64,000 bases of DNA, taken from NCBI GenBank assembly GCA_013416485.1, contig JACCEO010000006.1:1-64000 (forward strand), given 5' to 3'. The first letter of the stretch is position 1, and each line of letters starts with the position of its first letter. The translations under genes were made by a program, and so were the position numbers. Of the stretch, positions 45,423 to 55,691 are shown one piece after another. The DNA is from Alcaligenaceae bacterium (GTDB lineage: Bacteria; Pseudomonadota; Gammaproteobacteria; Burkholderiales; Burkholderiaceae_B). The notes beneath the pieces are model-generated. The model was not told the DNA's origin, ran no database searches, and saw only the letters and a program-made list of their open reading frames with translations.

Positions 45423-46421
45423 ATGCCAGTTCAGCAATTACCCATCGCTTTTACTATGGGCGATGCCGCTGGCATAGGCCCAGAAATCATCGTCAAACTG
45501 TTTCAGCAAGGACTGGTTGGCCCTGCTGTGGTCTATGGCGATGCGGCTACCTTGCAACGCACCATAGCGCAGCTAGGCTGGTCCAATACCTGGCAAGTAC
45601 ACACTATTGATACCCCTGTAGAAGGGGCTGCCCCCCTAACAGGGGTTATACCCGTACTCAACCGCTGGCACGCCTTACCCAACGACTTGGCTTCAGGTGA
45701 AATTAACGCGTTGGCCGGGCGCGGTGCTTATGAATACCTGTGCCATGCCATAGACGATGCCCAGGCGGGTCTGTTACGAGCCATAGTGACTGCACCACTG
45801 CATAAAAAGGCCATGCAGGCAGGCGGCATAGATCAGCCAGGGCATACTGAAATTCTGGCCAAAAGAACTGGCACCGAACACTATGCCATGATGCTGGCTA
45901 ATCCAGAACTACGCGTCATTCTGGTCACTATCCATGTTCCTTTGGCTAGCGTCAGTGGCTTGCTCACCCTAGACAGTCAATTACACACGCTACGTCTGGC
46001 ACATAAGGCATGCCTGCAAGCCGGTATAGCCCAACCCAGAATTGCTGTTGCCGGACTGAATCCACATGCGGGTGAAGATGGCCGTTTTGGCCAAGAAGAA
46101 ATTGAAGTGATACGACCAGCCATACTACTCGCTCGTGCCGAAGGCATGGACGCCAGCGGACCCTGGCCAGGCGACACCATATTCATGCGCGCCCGACGCG
46201 GTGAATTCGATATCGTAGTGGCCCAGTACCATGATCAAGGGCTAATACCCGTCAAGTATTTGGGTGTAGAACAAGGCGTGAATGTAACGGTAGGCCTACC
46301 TTTTGTACGTACCAGTGTAGATCACGGAACGGCCTTTGATATTGCTGGCCAAGGTATTGCCGACCCGGCGTCATTAGCCGCCGCTTACGACATGGCCTTG
46401 GCCATGACATCCAGGATCTAA
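45423..46421 (+). CDS. pdxA: 4-hydroxythreonine-4-phosphate dehydrogenase
   Basis: 332 residues. The N-terminus IAFTMGDAAGIGPEI, GHTEILA (zinc histidine) and QYHDQGLIPVK motifs are those of PdxA, which acts in the DXP-dependent pathway to vitamin B6. It needs 1-deoxyxylulose 5-phosphate from Dxs, also in this window. Its TAA overlaps the dnaB stop on the other strand. Confidence 0.95.
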   Translation: MPVQQLPIAFTMGDAAGIGPEIIVKLFQQGLVGPAVVYGDAATLQRTIAQLGWSNTWQVHTIDTPVEGAAPLTGVIPVLNRWHALPNDLASGEINALAGRGAYEYLCHAIDDAQAGLLRAIVTAPLHKKAMQAGGIDQPGHTEILAKRTGTEHYAMMLANPELRVILVTIHVPLASVSGLLTLDSQLHTLRLAHKACLQAGIAQPRIAVAGLNPHAGEDGRFGQEEIEVIRPAILLARAEGMDASGPWPGDTIFMRARRGEFDIVVAQYHDQGLIPVKYLGVEQGVNVTVGLPFVRTSVDHGTAFDIAGQGIADPASLAAAYDMALAMTSRI

Positions 46422-47797
46422 CCCATACCCGATGTATAGTTAAGAAAGCGCGTACTGGAGCCCTGGAAGGTCAAGCGCACAGTACCTATAGGCCCGTTAC
46501 GCTGCTTACCAATAATAATTTCTGCAGTGCCTTTGTCCGGTGAATCCGGGTTATAGACTTCATCCCGATAAATAAACAAAATCAAGTCAGCATCTTGCTC
46601 GATAGCGCCAGACTCGCGCAAGTCGCTCATGACGGGCCGTTTGTTAGGACGTTGTTCTAGGCTGCGGTTCAACTGCGACAGGGCAATTAACGGACAATTC
46701 AGTTCCTTTGCCAAACCTTTCAATGAACGACTGATTTCTGAAATTTCAGTGGCCCGGTTTTCACCAGCAGAGTTCGCTGACATTAACTGCATGTAGTCAA
46801 TGATAATCATGCCCAACTGACCACATTGACGCGCCAGACGACGCGCCCTGGCACGCACCTCCATAGATGACAGCGCAGGGGTTTCATCAATGTAGATTTG
46901 AGCTTCTTGAACCTGCTGTACAGCATGCGTTAGGCGTGGCCAGTCATCGGCGGTTAATTTACCCGTGCGCATGCGGTGTTGGTCCAACATACCGACCGAA
47001 CCCACCATACGCATAGCCAATTGCACCGCGCCCATTTCCATGGAAAACACGGCGACAGGCAAGCCTTGCTGGATAGCAACGTGCTCACCCATATTCATGG
47101 CTAATGAGGTCTTACCCATAGAAGGCCGCCCTGCCACAATTACCAAATCGCCAGCCTGCAGACCCGAAGTCATGGTATCCAGATCATCAAAGCCTGTAGG
47201 CACCCCGGTAATATCAGAATCACCTTCGCGGTGATAGAGCTCGTCTATGCGCTCTACGACTTGGGTCAGCAAAGGCTGAATTTCCTGAAAGCCCGTGGTG
47301 CCACGCGCACCTTCCTGGGATATCTGAAACACCCGCGACTCTGCCTCATCCAGCAACTGGCGTGCTTCCTTGCCTTGCGGATTAAAGGCAGCAGCTGCGA
47401 TTTCGTCAGCCACCGACACCAGTTTGCGCAACATAGAGCGCTCACGCACAATTTCTGCGTAGCGCCGTATATTCGCCGCCGAGGGCGTGTTATGAGCCAG
47501 AGCATTCAAATACGCTAACCCACCAACCTCATCGGCCTTGGCGGCACTGGATAAGGACTCATTGACCGTTACCACGTCAGCAGGCCTGGCCAGTGAGATC
47601 AAGCGAGTAATGTGCTGCCAGATGATTTTATGATCGAAGCGATAGAAATCGTCTTCGTTTAGGACATCGGTAATACGGTCCCAGGCGGCATTGTCCAGCA
47701 ATAAGCCACCCAGCACAGATTGCTCGGCCTCTACCGAATGAGGCGGTACCCGCAAATAATCAAGTTGCGGTTCGGTGCTGAATTTTTTACTGTCCAA
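46418..47797 (-). CDS. dnaB: Replicative DNA helicase DnaB
   Basis: 459 residues. N-terminal DnaG-binding domain (about 15-120), RecA-like C-terminal domain with Walker A GRPSMGKTSLAMN (about 210-222), Walker B IIIDYMQLM and the arginine-finger region. Loads at the fork with DnaC/loader and primase. The start is TTG at 47797, with AAGG 7 nt ahead; no nearby ATG is available. Follows the rpsF-rplI block, as in many betaproteobacteria. Confidence 0.96.
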   Translation of the reverse strand: MDSKKFSTEPQLDYLRVPPHSVEAEQSVLGGLLLDNAAWDRITDVLNEDDFYRFDHKIIWQHITRLISLARPADVVTVNESLSSAAKADEVGGLAYLNALAHNTPSAANIRRYAEIVRERSMLRKLVSVADEIAAAAFNPQGKEARQLLDEAESRVFQISQEGARGTTGFQEIQPLLTQVVERIDELYHREGDSDITGVPTGFDDLDTMTSGLQAGDLVIVAGRPSMGKTSLAMNMGEHVAIQQGLPVAVFSMEMGAVQLAMRMVGSVGMLDQHRMRTGKLTADDWPRLTHAVQQVQEAQIYIDETPALSSMEVRARARRLARQCGQLGMIIIDYMQLMSANSAGENRATEISEISRSLKGLAKELNCPLIALSQLNRSLEQRPNKRPVMSDLRESGAIEQDADLILFIYRDEVYNPDSPDKGTAEIIIGKQRNGPIGTVRLTFQGSSTRFLNYTSGMG

Positions 47798-47825
47798 AAC
47801 TATGCCTTATATGTTGCGGAATGCA

Positions 47826-47851
47826 AAATAGCCAGCTTACGCTGGCTATTT
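47826..47851 (-). terminator. Terminator after rplI
   Basis: 11-bp arms AAATAGCCAGC and GCTGGCTATTT with a four-base loop, followed on the minus strand by TTTT. It lies downstream of rplI but only 28 bp before the dnaB start, so it may partly separate dnaB from the ribosomal genes. Confidence 0.65.
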
Positions 47852-47909
47852 CAGAACCAGGCGTGGCACATTCCCTATGCAGGAAATGTAGCACACGTTC
47901 TGGTAGCGA

Positions 47910-48365
47910 TCAGGCTAACTGACCCTGTACTACTACGGTGATGTCAGTCACTACGTCGGCGTGCAGTACCACTTGCACAGGGAACTCGCCCACGGCTTTC
48001 AGGGTACCTTCTGGCAGACGAACCTGGACTTTTTCGATGCCAGCGAAACCAGCTTCGGCCAAGGCAGCAGCCACGTCCATTGTGGTGACGGAACCGAACA
48101 AACGGCCATCAACACCTGCTTTTTGAGAAATAACCAAACTCAAGCCAGTTAGCTTGCCATTCAGAGCTTCAGCGGCTGCCAGCTTTTCAGCTTGGATTTT
48201 TTCCAATTCAGCACGACGCGCTTCGAATTCTGCCAAAGCAGCGTCAGTAGCACGACGGGCAATTTTTTTAGGGATCAGGTAGTTGCGAGCATAGCCGTCG
48301 CGAACGCGTACGACTTCACCCAGATTACCCAAATTAACAACTTTTTCGAGCAGAATAACTTGCAT
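47910..48365 (-). CDS. rplI: 50S ribosomal protein L9
   Basis: 151 residues (E. coli 149). Begins [19 protein letters not shown] with [13 protein letters not shown], then a long connecting helix (about 42-75) and the C-terminal domain. Binds 23S rRNA near the L1 stalk. Last gene of the rpsF-priB-rpsR-rplI operon. Confidence 0.97.
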   Translation of the reverse strand: MQVILLEKVVNLGNLGEVVRVRDGYARNYLIPKKIARRATDAALAEFEARRAELEKIQAEKLAAAEALNGKLTGLSLVISQKAGVDGRLFGSVTTMDVAAALAEAGFAGIEKVQVRLPEGTLKAVGEFPVQVVLHADVVTDITVVVQGQLA

Positions 48366-48381
48366 GACGATAATCCCTGGA

Positions 48382-48654
48382 TTAGTTGTGGTTATCGGTG
48401 TAAGGCAACAAGGCCAGGAAGCGCGCGCGCTTGATGGCTGTGTCCAGCTGACGCTGATAAATTGCCTTGGTACCGGTCAAACGAGCAGGAATGATCTTGC
48501 CGTTTTCCTGGATGAAATCACGCAGTGTGTCCAGGTCTTTGTAATCAATTTCATCAACGTTAGCAGCTGTGAAACGGCAAAACTTGCGGCGTTTGAACAG
48601 CGGATTTTGTTGAGTGAATTTGCGTTTCTCTCTACCTTTTTTGAAAAAAGCCAT
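48382..48654 (-). CDS. rpsR: 30S ribosomal protein S18
   Basis: 90 residues. The core [24 protein letters not shown] is typical; it binds S6 on the platform of the small subunit. 16 bp before rplI. The N-terminus carries a basic [18 protein letters not shown] stretch with one cysteine, usual for the family. Confidence 0.96.
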   Translation of the reverse strand: MAFFKKGREKRKFTQQNPLFKRRKFCRFTAANVDEIDYKDLDTLRDFIQENGKIIPARLTGTKAIYQRQLDTAIKRARFLALLPYTDNHN

Positions 48655-48748
48655 GATGTGCCTCTTTAAGTGCTGGGCCTAGCCCAAACTGTATGTTGTG
48701 TGTACTAACCGATAACGGCTGGTACGAATAATGGCGTGCAAACAACGG

Positions 48749-49066
48749 CTAAACCATTGCAGATGCACCACCAGCAAATGTTCTGTCTGCTTGCTGTATA
48801 TGCAATACCAACTTTTTGGAGCCTTTACGCAAAGGAGCTAAAAAGCCCAATATGGATAAAGACGCCCCCAGTGGGGTATCGGCTAACAATAATGCGATAT
48901 CGCCTAAAGCCACAGCGGAAATTTCCATGGAAACCTGGCGTTTATGACCTGCTTCCTGAACTTCCGATTCATGACCCAATAACATTTCAACGGCGGGTAA
49001 GCCAGCTGGGGTATACCGTAAAGGTTCCACCTGCAAAGCGGTCGCAGTCAAAGTTATTTGATTCAC
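48749..49066 (-). CDS. priB: Primosomal replication protein PriB
   Basis: 105 residues, single OB fold related to single-stranded DNA-binding protein: [22 protein letters not shown], then [16 protein letters not shown] and [12 protein letters not shown]. Takes part in PriA-dependent replication restart. GTG start, 23 bp after rpsF. Identity rests largely on its position between rpsF and rpsR, where PriB is standard. Confidence 0.92.
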   Translation of the reverse strand: MNQITLTATALQVEPLRYTPAGLPAVEMLLGHESEVQEAGHKRQVSMEISAVALGDIALLLADTPLGASLSILGFLAPLRKGSKKLVLHIQQADRTFAGGASAMV

Positions 49067-49089
49067 GCTATCTATGGCCAGAGTCCCGA

Positions 49090-49473
49090 TTATTCGTCGC
49101 TAGTATCAGCAGGTGCAGCAGATTCGGTGCTGGCTTTACGGGCTTCTTCACGCTCTACTGATTTCATCATCAGGGAAGCTTCAGTAACAGGCTTCTTAGT
49201 TTTGATGATCAGGTTACGCAAGATGGCATCGTTGTAGCGGAATGCATGCTCAAGTTCGTCAAGAGCAGTTTGGCCACACTCGATGTTAAAGCATACGTAG
49301 TGAGCTTTAACCAGTTTCTGGATTGGGTAAGCCAGTTGACGACGACCCCAGTCTTCCAGACGATGAACCTGACCGCCATTGGATGTAACAACAGCTTGGT
49401 AGCGCTCGATCATGGCGGGCACTTGCTCGCTTTGATCGGGATGCACAATAAACACTACTTCGTAGTGACGCAT
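49090..49473 (-). CDS. rpsF: 30S ribosomal protein S6
   Basis: 127 residues; starts [21 protein letters not shown] and has the [18 protein letters not shown] core that pairs with S18. The C-terminal tail from about 100 is acidic and low complexity, as often seen. AAGGAG lies ahead of the ATG. First gene of its operon. Confidence 0.97.
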   Translation of the reverse strand: MRHYEVVFIVHPDQSEQVPAMIERYQAVVTSNGGQVHRLEDWGRRQLAYPIQKLVKAHYVCFNIECGQTALDELEHAFRYNDAILRNLIIKTKKPVTEASLMMKSVEREEARKASTESAAPADTSDE

Positions 49474-49585
49474 AATGTGAACTCCTTGTGGATGTCTTTA
49501 GGCACTATGCTAATGCCCAAAGTGATAGCCCGCCCTACATTGACGCTGCCAAAATAACGGCATCAATAGTGAGTCGAGCAAGAAA

Positions 49586-49615
49586 CCAGTAATAATAACA
49601 TTATTATGGTTTTTT
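49586..49615 (-). terminator. Terminator after folE2
   Basis: Between the rpsF start and the folE2 stop, arms CCAGTAATAAT and ATTATTATGG form a stem with one bulged base and an AAC loop. On the plus strand it is followed by T6; on the minus strand by TTTCTT. It is AT-rich and modest, but well placed to end the folE2 transcript. Confidence 0.5.
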
Positions 49616-49628
49616 AGGGTGAGCAGGA

Positions 49629-50447
49629 TTACCCTTGAACCACCGCGTAAGCGGAATGGTTATGTATGGACTCGAAATTTTCCGCCTGTATCGTATAACG
49701 CAACATACCAGGTAGGTTTTTTACTTTCACAGCAACATCGCGTACCAGATCTTCAACAAATTTGGGATTTTCATAAGCACGTTCAGTGACAAATTTTTCG
49801 TCGGCACGTTTCAGCAATCCCCATAGTTCGCAGGATGACTGGGCTTCTATGTCGCGGATCAAGGCGTCGATATCCACTACAGGATGACTGAAAACAATCT
49901 GCGCCGTAACATGGGACCGCTGATTATGCGCACCATAATTCGAAATAGCTTTGGAACAGGGGCACAAACTGGTTACGGGAACTTGTACGCCTAGTTCAAA
50001 TTCCAGAACAGGATCGGATTGGGCATCAGAGTGCTTAGCGCGTGCTGTCCAGGTCAGCTCGTAATCCATCAGGCTGGCGACCCCGGACACAGGTGCAACC
50101 TTGTTGATGAAATAGGGAAACACAGCTGTCATATCGCCCTGCGTAGCATCTAGCAAGGGCAACATTTGTGCGGCCATTTCGCAAAATAGCGCTGGGGTCA
50201 TGGGCGTGCTTTTATGCAGCTCTAGTAAAGCAACAAAACGCGACATGTGCGTGCCTTTTTCTTGAGCAGGCAATGCAACGGTCATTTCCCACTGTGCCAC
50301 CGTAGGCATAGCCGAGCCATCGGAGGCGGCAATCAACATAGGATGGCGTACTCCCCGAACTCCTACCCGTTGGATAGCAATATGGCGAGTGTCGACGCTG
50401 CTTTGCACGTCAGGCATGGCAACAGCAGTATCCATCAGAATATTCAT
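49629..50447 (-). CDS. folE2: GTP cyclohydrolase FolE2
   Basis: 272 residues, the alternative (type IB) GTP cyclohydrolase I that makes dihydroneopterin triphosphate for folate. Catalytic cysteine region [10 protein letters not shown] near residue 158, followed by [10 protein letters not shown], and the C-terminal HNHSAYAV. FolE2 can use metals other than zinc. It follows dxs by 100 bp. Confidence 0.93.
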   Translation of the reverse strand: MNILMDTAVAMPDVQSSVDTRHIAIQRVGVRGVRHPMLIAASDGSAMPTVAQWEMTVALPAQEKGTHMSRFVALLELHKSTPMTPALFCEMAAQMLPLLDATQGDMTAVFPYFINKVAPVSGVASLMDYELTWTARAKHSDAQSDPVLEFELGVQVPVTSLCPCSKAISNYGAHNQRSHVTAQIVFSHPVVDIDALIRDIEAQSSCELWGLLKRADEKFVTERAYENPKFVEDLVRDVAVKVKNLPGMLRYTIQAENFESIHNHSAYAVVQG

Positions 50448-50547
50448 GATAAAAGCCCATATGAGGCGACACAGTGCGCCCCGGTTCTATGACAAAATTT
50501 TATTATGCGACCCGCATAGTCCAGACAACCTTATAACCCTATAAGGT

Positions 50548-52413
50548 TTAGGTGTTTACTAAACTAGCATAACGTTTGCTTATCGAGGCTGCAATACCAG
50601 CGGCATCCAAGCCCAACTCGGCCCATATGGCGGCTTGTTCACCATGATCAATAAACTGATCTGGCAAGCCTAATTGCAACATAGGTACAGCCAGACCCTG
50701 GGCGCTGAAAAACTCTAGAACGGCACTACCTGCCCCACCCATAACAGCGGCATCTTCTATGCTAACAAAACCCTGATGGCTAGCAAGCAATTCCAACAGC
50801 AAGCTCTTATCCAAGGGCTTGACGAAACGCATATCAACCAAAGTAGCATCCAACTGTTCAGCGGCCTGCAAAGCAGCAGGTAACAAGCTACCAAACACAA
50901 GTATCGCAATGGCTTTGCCCTGACGGCGTACTACAGCGCGGCCAATATCGACCACGTCCAGTCCTGGCTGTATAGCGGCCCCACACCCGGCGCCACGTGG
51001 ATAACGGACAGATGCAGGCCCAGGATGCTGATAACAGGTGCTTAATAACAGTCTAGCTTCATTTTCGTCAGATGGCGTTGCAATCACCATATTGGGTACA
51101 CAACGCAGAAAAGAAATATCGTAATTCCCTGCGTGGGTCGCGCCATCGGCACCAACAATACCAGCACGATCCAAGGCAAACGTCACATCCAGATTTTGCA
51201 AGGCCACGTCATGAATTAACTGGTCGTAACCACGTTGCAAAAACGTTGAATAGATCGCCACCACCGGCTTGACACCGTCACAGGCCAAGCCCGCGGCAAA
51301 GGTCACGGCATGCTGCTCAGCGATACCGACATCAAAGTAACGATCGGGAAAACGCTGCTCGAATTCCACCATGCCGCTACCTTCACGCATCGCGGGAGTA
51401 ATGCCCACCAACCTACGATCAGATTGAGCCATATCACATAACCAGGTTCCAAACACCTGAGTAAATGTTGTGCTGGTTGGGATGTTGGTGCGCACCACAC
51501 CTATGCTGGGATCAAACTTGCCCGGTCCGTGATACAGCACAGGATCCGCCTCTGCCAGTTTATAGCCCTGCCCTTTGGTGGTGACCACATGCAAAAACTG
51601 CAAACCACCTAAGGCTTTCAGGTTTTCCAAGGTGGGGATCAAGGCATCAAGATCGTGGCCATCTATCGGGCCGACATAATTAAAGCCTAACTCTTCGAAC
51701 ATGGTGGCAGACGACACCATGCCTTTGGCATGCCCTTCGAAACGGCGTGCTAATTCCAGCACAGGCGGCACATGCTGCAACACGGCCTTGCCTACGGTTT
51801 TAGCAGTAGCATAAAAGCCACCCGACATCAGCCTGGCCAAATAACGGTTCAAAGCACCCACAGGCGGAGAAATCGACATATCGTTGTCGTTAAGCACCAC
51901 CAGCAAATTCACATCTGGGGTGACACCAGCATTGTTCAGGGCCTCGAAAGCCATACCTGCTGTCATCGCGCCATCACCAATAACGGCAATATGCTGCTTA
52001 TGCAAACCGGCATTGCGTGACGCCACGGCCATGCCCAATGCTGCCGAAATGGATGTTGATGAATGCGCAGTGCCAAACGCATCGTATTCCGATTCAGAAC
52101 GCCGCGGAAAACCTGAAATACCGTCTTTTTGACGCAGTTTGGCCATGCCAGCACGGCGCCCAGTCAGAATTTTATGCGGATAGGACTGATGCCCCACATC
52201 CCAAACCAAACGGTCAGATGGTGTATTAAATACATGATGCAAGGCTATGGTCAATTCGACCGTGCCCAGGTTGGACGATAAATGACCACCCGTTCTGGAT
52301 ACCGACTGCACAATGAACTGACGCAACTGCGCAGCGATTTGCTTAAGTTCACTGCGACTTAGCGTACGTAAGTCGGCCGGAGAAGAAATTTGCTCTAGAG
52401 TAAGGTTAGTCAT
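50548..52413 (-). CDS. dxs: 1-deoxy-D-xylulose-5-phosphate synthase
   Basis: 621 residues, TPP enzyme joining pyruvate and glyceraldehyde 3-phosphate in the first step of the MEP pathway; product also feeds PdxA. Motifs: [45 protein letters not shown] (TPP), and transketolase domain [18 protein letters not shown] 52413 (MTNLTLEQ) matches family starts. A Shine-Dalgarno is not evident. Downstream of ispA by 72 bp. Confidence 0.95.
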   Translation of the reverse strand: MTNLTLEQISSPADLRTLSRSELKQIAAQLRQFIVQSVSRTGGHLSSNLGTVELTIALHHVFNTPSDRLVWDVGHQSYPHKILTGRRAGMAKLRQKDGISGFPRRSESEYDAFGTAHSSTSISAALGMAVASRNAGLHKQHIAVIGDGAMTAGMAFEALNNAGVTPDVNLLVVLNDNDMSISPPVGALNRYLARLMSGGFYATAKTVGKAVLQHVPPVLELARRFEGHAKGMVSSATMFEELGFNYVGPIDGHDLDALIPTLENLKALGGLQFLHVVTTKGQGYKLAEADPVLYHGPGKFDPSIGVVRTNIPTSTTFTQVFGTWLCDMAQSDRRLVGITPAMREGSGMVEFEQRFPDRYFDVGIAEQHAVTFAAGLACDGVKPVVAIYSTFLQRGYDQLIHDVALQNLDVTFALDRAGIVGADGATHAGNYDISFLRCVPNMVIATPSDENEARLLLSTCYQHPGPASVRYPRGAGCGAAIQPGLDVVDIGRAVVRRQGKAIAILVFGSLLPAALQAAEQLDATLVDMRFVKPLDKSLLLELLASHQGFVSIEDAAVMGGAGSAVLEFFSAQGLAVPMLQLGLPDQFIDHGEQAAIWAELGLDAAGIAASISKRYASLVNT

Positions 52414-52485
52414 ACATAATATAAAGTCAGGTCCTGGCTGCATTTTAGACTGTTGGGGCTAGCCATGCCCCTGGTCACACAAAAC

Positions 52486-53394
52486 TTAGCGGTCACGACC
52501 CACAATGTAGTCAGCAATATCGGCTAGCCGTGAGGCTGATGGCCCTAAAGGCAGCAACGCGGTACGGGCTTGGTCGTGCAATGACGCCAACAAAGCGCGC
52601 GACGCATCCATACCCAATACAGTGACATAGGTCGGTTTATCGCAGGCAGCATCTTTACCTGCTGTTTTTCCTAGGGTAGCAGTATCAGAGGTGACATCAA
52701 GGATATCGTCTACCACCTGAAACGCTAGGCCTATCGCCTGAGCATACTGCTCAAGACAGCTTCGAGTCGACGAACCGGTACCAGTAACGATACCGCCCAG
52801 CAAAACACTAGCCTGCAACAAGGCACCAGTTTTCATGCCATGCATTTGGCGTAATTGATCGGCGGTAAGGTCTATACCCACGCTATCGCAATCTATGGCC
52901 TGACCACCCACCATACCCAAACTGCCCGCAGCCTGGGCCAAGGCCTGCACCGCTTGCACAGTTAATGCGGGTGCCACAGGCATTCCCGCCAATGCCTGAA
53001 ACGCCAAGGGTTGTAGGGCATCACCTGCCAGCATAGCGGTGGCCTCGTTGAATTGCACATGTACCGTAGCGCGCCCCCGCCTAAGGACGTCGTCATCCAT
53101 GCAAGGCAGGTCATCGTGTATTAATGAATAGGCATGGATGAGTTCGACCGCAGCTGCAGCGGAATCCAACGCCATATTCTGAGCTGCAGCAGGTGAGCCT
53201 GATGGCAAACTTGCCAACCCTGCGGCATAAACCAATGCGGCACGTACCCGCTTACCACCACCCAACACGGCATAACGCATTGCCTGGTGCAAGGTGATTG
53301 GCTGGACATCATCCGGCAAAAGTTCACTTAATACGCTTTCGGTGTGCTGCACCCTTTCAGTGAGCCAGCTTGTAAAATCAACGTCAACAACCAC
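52486..53394 (-). CDS. ispA: Farnesyl diphosphate synthase IspA
   Basis: 302 residues; condenses C5 units to farnesyl diphosphate. First Asp-rich motif HDDLPCMDDDVLRRGR and second VDDILDVTSDTATLGKTAGKD. The product feeds squalene (HpnD), quinones and undecaprenol. GTG start with GGAGG 9 nt ahead. Two bases after xseB. Confidence 0.95.
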   Translation of the reverse strand: MVVDVDFTSWLTERVQHTESVLSELLPDDVQPITLHQAMRYAVLGGGKRVRAALVYAAGLASLPSGSPAAAQNMALDSAAAAVELIHAYSLIHDDLPCMDDDVLRRGRATVHVQFNEATAMLAGDALQPLAFQALAGMPVAPALTVQAVQALAQAAGSLGMVGGQAIDCDSVGIDLTADQLRQMHGMKTGALLQASVLLGGIVTGTGSSTRSCLEQYAQAIGLAFQVVDDILDVTSDTATLGKTAGKDAACDKPTYVTVLGMDASRALLASLHDQARTALLPLGPSASRLADIADYIVGRDR

Positions 53395-53396
53395 TA

Positions 53397-53690
53397 CTAT
53401 AGGCCTCCGGGGTTATCGGTAGTATCAGAAAACGGCTTAAGCAAGTTGTCTTGCAAGACCTTCACTTGTTGCTCGGCCTGATCCAATCGTTGCTGGCACA
53501 CACGGGCCAATCGCACGCCTTGTTCATAGGCTGCCAACGACTGCTCTAAGGGCAGATTGCCACTTTCCATTTGCGCCACTAAGGCCTCTAATTGGCTTAG
53601 TGCCGTTTCGAAACTTTCAGTTGGGGCCTGCGCCGCTAGGCCATTATCAGCCTGGGCTGCCGTCAGGCCAGCATTATTTTCTGCCATCAT
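53397..53690 (-). CDS. xseB: Exodeoxyribonuclease VII small subunit
   Basis: 97 residues; ETALSQLEALVAQMESGNLPLEQSLAAYEQGVRLARVCQQRLDQAE split here into its two helices, the first ending at GNLPLEQ. ATG 53690 (a second ATG follows) with GGAA ahead is chosen; a GTG at 53717 is possible. Works with XseA in single-strand DNA degradation. xseB-ispA-dxs is a conserved proteobacterial order. Confidence 0.92.
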   Translation of the reverse strand: MMAENNAGLTAAQADNGLAAQAPTESFETALSQLEALVAQMESGNLPLEQSLAAYEQGVRLARVCQQRLDQAEQQVKVLQDNLLKPFSDTTDNPGGL

Positions 53691-53770
53691 ACGTTTCCAG
53701 AATAAATGCGCAGACACCCATTGATGCCGTACGCTACGGTCAAATTGTACGGGATGCTGACCTTAGGCTG

Positions 53771-54634
53771 CTATTTGTTGCTTCCCAGTGCTATCGGTCT
53801 GGCTGGATCGCTGCACCATTCGCTCCAGGATCCTGGGTATAAAGACGACCCTGACAAGCCGGCAACTTCCATGGCCAACAAGTTATGACAGGCGGTAATT
53901 CCCGAGCCACACTGATGAACAATGTCTTTAGGGGATTTACCTTGCAGCAAGTCAGTAAACTCTTTGTGTAGCAAGGTGGCAGGCTTAAAATGACCACTGG
54001 CCTGCATATTCAAACTTATAGGTCGATTGATAGCACCCGGAATATGACCTGCCACTGGATCCATAGGCTCTGTTTCACCCCGGTAACGTGCTGCATCGCG
54101 GGCATCTATTACGGTAAACCGTGGATGACTTATATTAGTCAATACGTCCTGTACCGTCACCGCAGGCATCACAGGCTGCACAGCCATTGGCGCAGGTACG
54201 ACCAACTGTGACATGTCGGGACCCGCACCTGTTTGTACGGCGCCATCCTCCACCAACCAGGCCTGCCAACCACCATCCAATACCTGCACATGCTGATAGC
54301 CAGCCCAACGTAGCATCCACCACAGATGGGCTGCAAACGCCCCGTTAGCAGCGTCATAAATCACCACTCGCGATTTCGGGTTTAGGCCCAAAGCCCGTAA
54401 CAAACCTGAAAACTCGGCGATATCTGGTAAGGGGTGGCGACCATTATGCCCCGTTTTAGGGGCAGCCAATTGGGTTTCGTGATCTAGGAACAAGGCTCCA
54501 GGGATATGGCCTTGTTGGTAGGCCTGACGACCAGCACCATGATCCATAAGTTCATGCCTGACATCAAACACAAACAGATCATTGGTATCAATAATATTGG
54601 CAAGCTCAGTAGCGGAAATCAGTAATTCAGACAT
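53771..54634 (-). CDS. sseA: 3-mercaptopyruvate/thiosulfate sulfurtransferase
   Basis: 287 residues, two rhodanese domains. The C-terminal domain has the active cysteine in VHQCGSGITACHN (CGSGxTA type), as in SseA mercaptopyruvate sulfurtransferases. ATG 54634 with AAGGGA ahead; the upstream ORF would overlap the transporter. Moves sulfane sulfur to thiols or cyanide. Confidence 0.9.
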   Translation of the reverse strand: MSELLISATELANIIDTNDLFVFDVRHELMDHGAGRQAYQQGHIPGALFLDHETQLAAPKTGHNGRHPLPDIAEFSGLLRALGLNPKSRVVIYDAANGAFAAHLWWMLRWAGYQHVQVLDGGWQAWLVEDGAVQTGAGPDMSQLVVPAPMAVQPVMPAVTVQDVLTNISHPRFTVIDARDAARYRGETEPMDPVAGHIPGAINRPISLNMQASGHFKPATLLHKEFTDLLQGKSPKDIVHQCGSGITACHNLLAMEVAGLSGSSLYPGSWSEWCSDPARPIALGSNK

Positions 54635-54635
54635 G

Positions 54636-55550
54636 TTATCCCTTGGTGGTGGCAGAGGCCGACTCATTGACGGTATCGGTTTGACCACGCATGATGCGGT
54701 CTTCACTATAGGTGCGCCATACAGACAACAAACCAGAAGCGATAATCAGCAACATACCGCCCCAAGCCAGTACATCCGGTATATCACCCCAGAATACTAT
54801 ACCCAACACAGCAGCGAAGATAATTGTGGTGTACTGCAAGGCAGCCGTCAGCAAGGCCGACCCTAGTCCGAATGCACGCGTCATAGCTAACTGCCCTACC
54901 AACCCGAACACACCCACGCCGATTAACGCCAACCAAGCAGATAAACTAATGGGTTCCCATCCGGCGCTAAGCAATGCAATCACACTACTAATACAGGCGC
55001 AACACGAGAAAATAAATACGGTGCGCCATTCAGGTTCGCCTACCCGACCTAGTTGTCGTATTTGCATCATGGCCACTGCACTTAGGGCACCAGCCAATAA
55101 GCCCAAAGACGCAGCCAGCAACTGGTCATGCCCTATGCTGGGGCGTAATACGGCCAGCACACCAACAAAACCTGCCAGCACAGCCAAAATACGCACAGGG
55201 TCACGCTGGGTTCCCCCCCAGCCCAGCATCCAGCACCCAATAAACAAAGGTGCCGTGTAGTTAAGGCTGATCGCGGTAGACAATGGCAAGTTGGCGATGG
55301 CATAAAACCCCAGCCACATAGAGGCGACACCGGATAAGTTACGCCATACATGCAAGCTCCAGCTAATTGGTTTCAGCGAGCGACGAGTAAACTGGGCCCA
55401 GAAGAGGATAAGCAAAATAGACGGTATGCCGCGAAACAGCACCACATGAGGTAGCGTCGCATCAAAGTCAGAAGCCACTTTGATACAGGCACCCATAGCC
55501 GCAAACGTCACACTCGCCAGCAACATCCATAGAGACTGCATGAAAATCAA
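54636..55550 (-). CDS. EamA/DMT-family transporter
   Basis: 304 residues, ten predicted membrane helices in two EamA repeats, with ATLPHVVLFRGIPSILLIL and LSTAISLNYTAPLFIG in the first. Inner-membrane export of a small metabolite; substrate unknown. Its stop overlaps nothing; sseA starts 2 bp after. Divergent from htpX. Confidence 0.87.
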   Translation of the reverse strand: MIFMQSLWMLLASVTFAAMGACIKVASDFDATLPHVVLFRGIPSILLILFWAQFTRRSLKPISWSLHVWRNLSGVASMWLGFYAIANLPLSTAISLNYTAPLFIGCWMLGWGGTQRDPVRILAVLAGFVGVLAVLRPSIGHDQLLAASLGLLAGALSAVAMMQIRQLGRVGEPEWRTVFIFSCCACISSVIALLSAGWEPISLSAWLALIGVGVFGLVGQLAMTRAFGLGSALLTAALQYTTIIFAAVLGIVFWGDIPDVLAWGGMLLIIASGLLSVWRTYSEDRIMRGQTDTVNESASATTKG

Positions 55551-55620
55551 CCGAATTCGGAATACATAGGGGGGAAGCCGATACTATACTCTGCTAGTGC
55601 GTGAATAATCCCGAACCTAG

Positions 55621-55649
55621 CTTTAAATTATTCCTGAACGCCCCCATAG
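55621..55649 (+). promoter_or_regulatory. Sigma-32-type heat-shock promoter of htpX
   Basis: CTTTAAA (55621-55627), a 14-bp spacer and CCCCATAG (55642-55649) match the RpoH consensus CTTGAAA-N(11-16)-CCCCATNT at 6 of 7 and, counting fixed bases, all but the last T. It lies 43 bp ahead of the htpX ATG with AGGA near the start codon. HtpX is a heat-induced protease in E. coli, which supports the call. Confidence 0.6.
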
Positions 55650-55691
55650 TATTTACCAGTCACTTTTCTTGATCCGCTTAGGACCTGCAAC

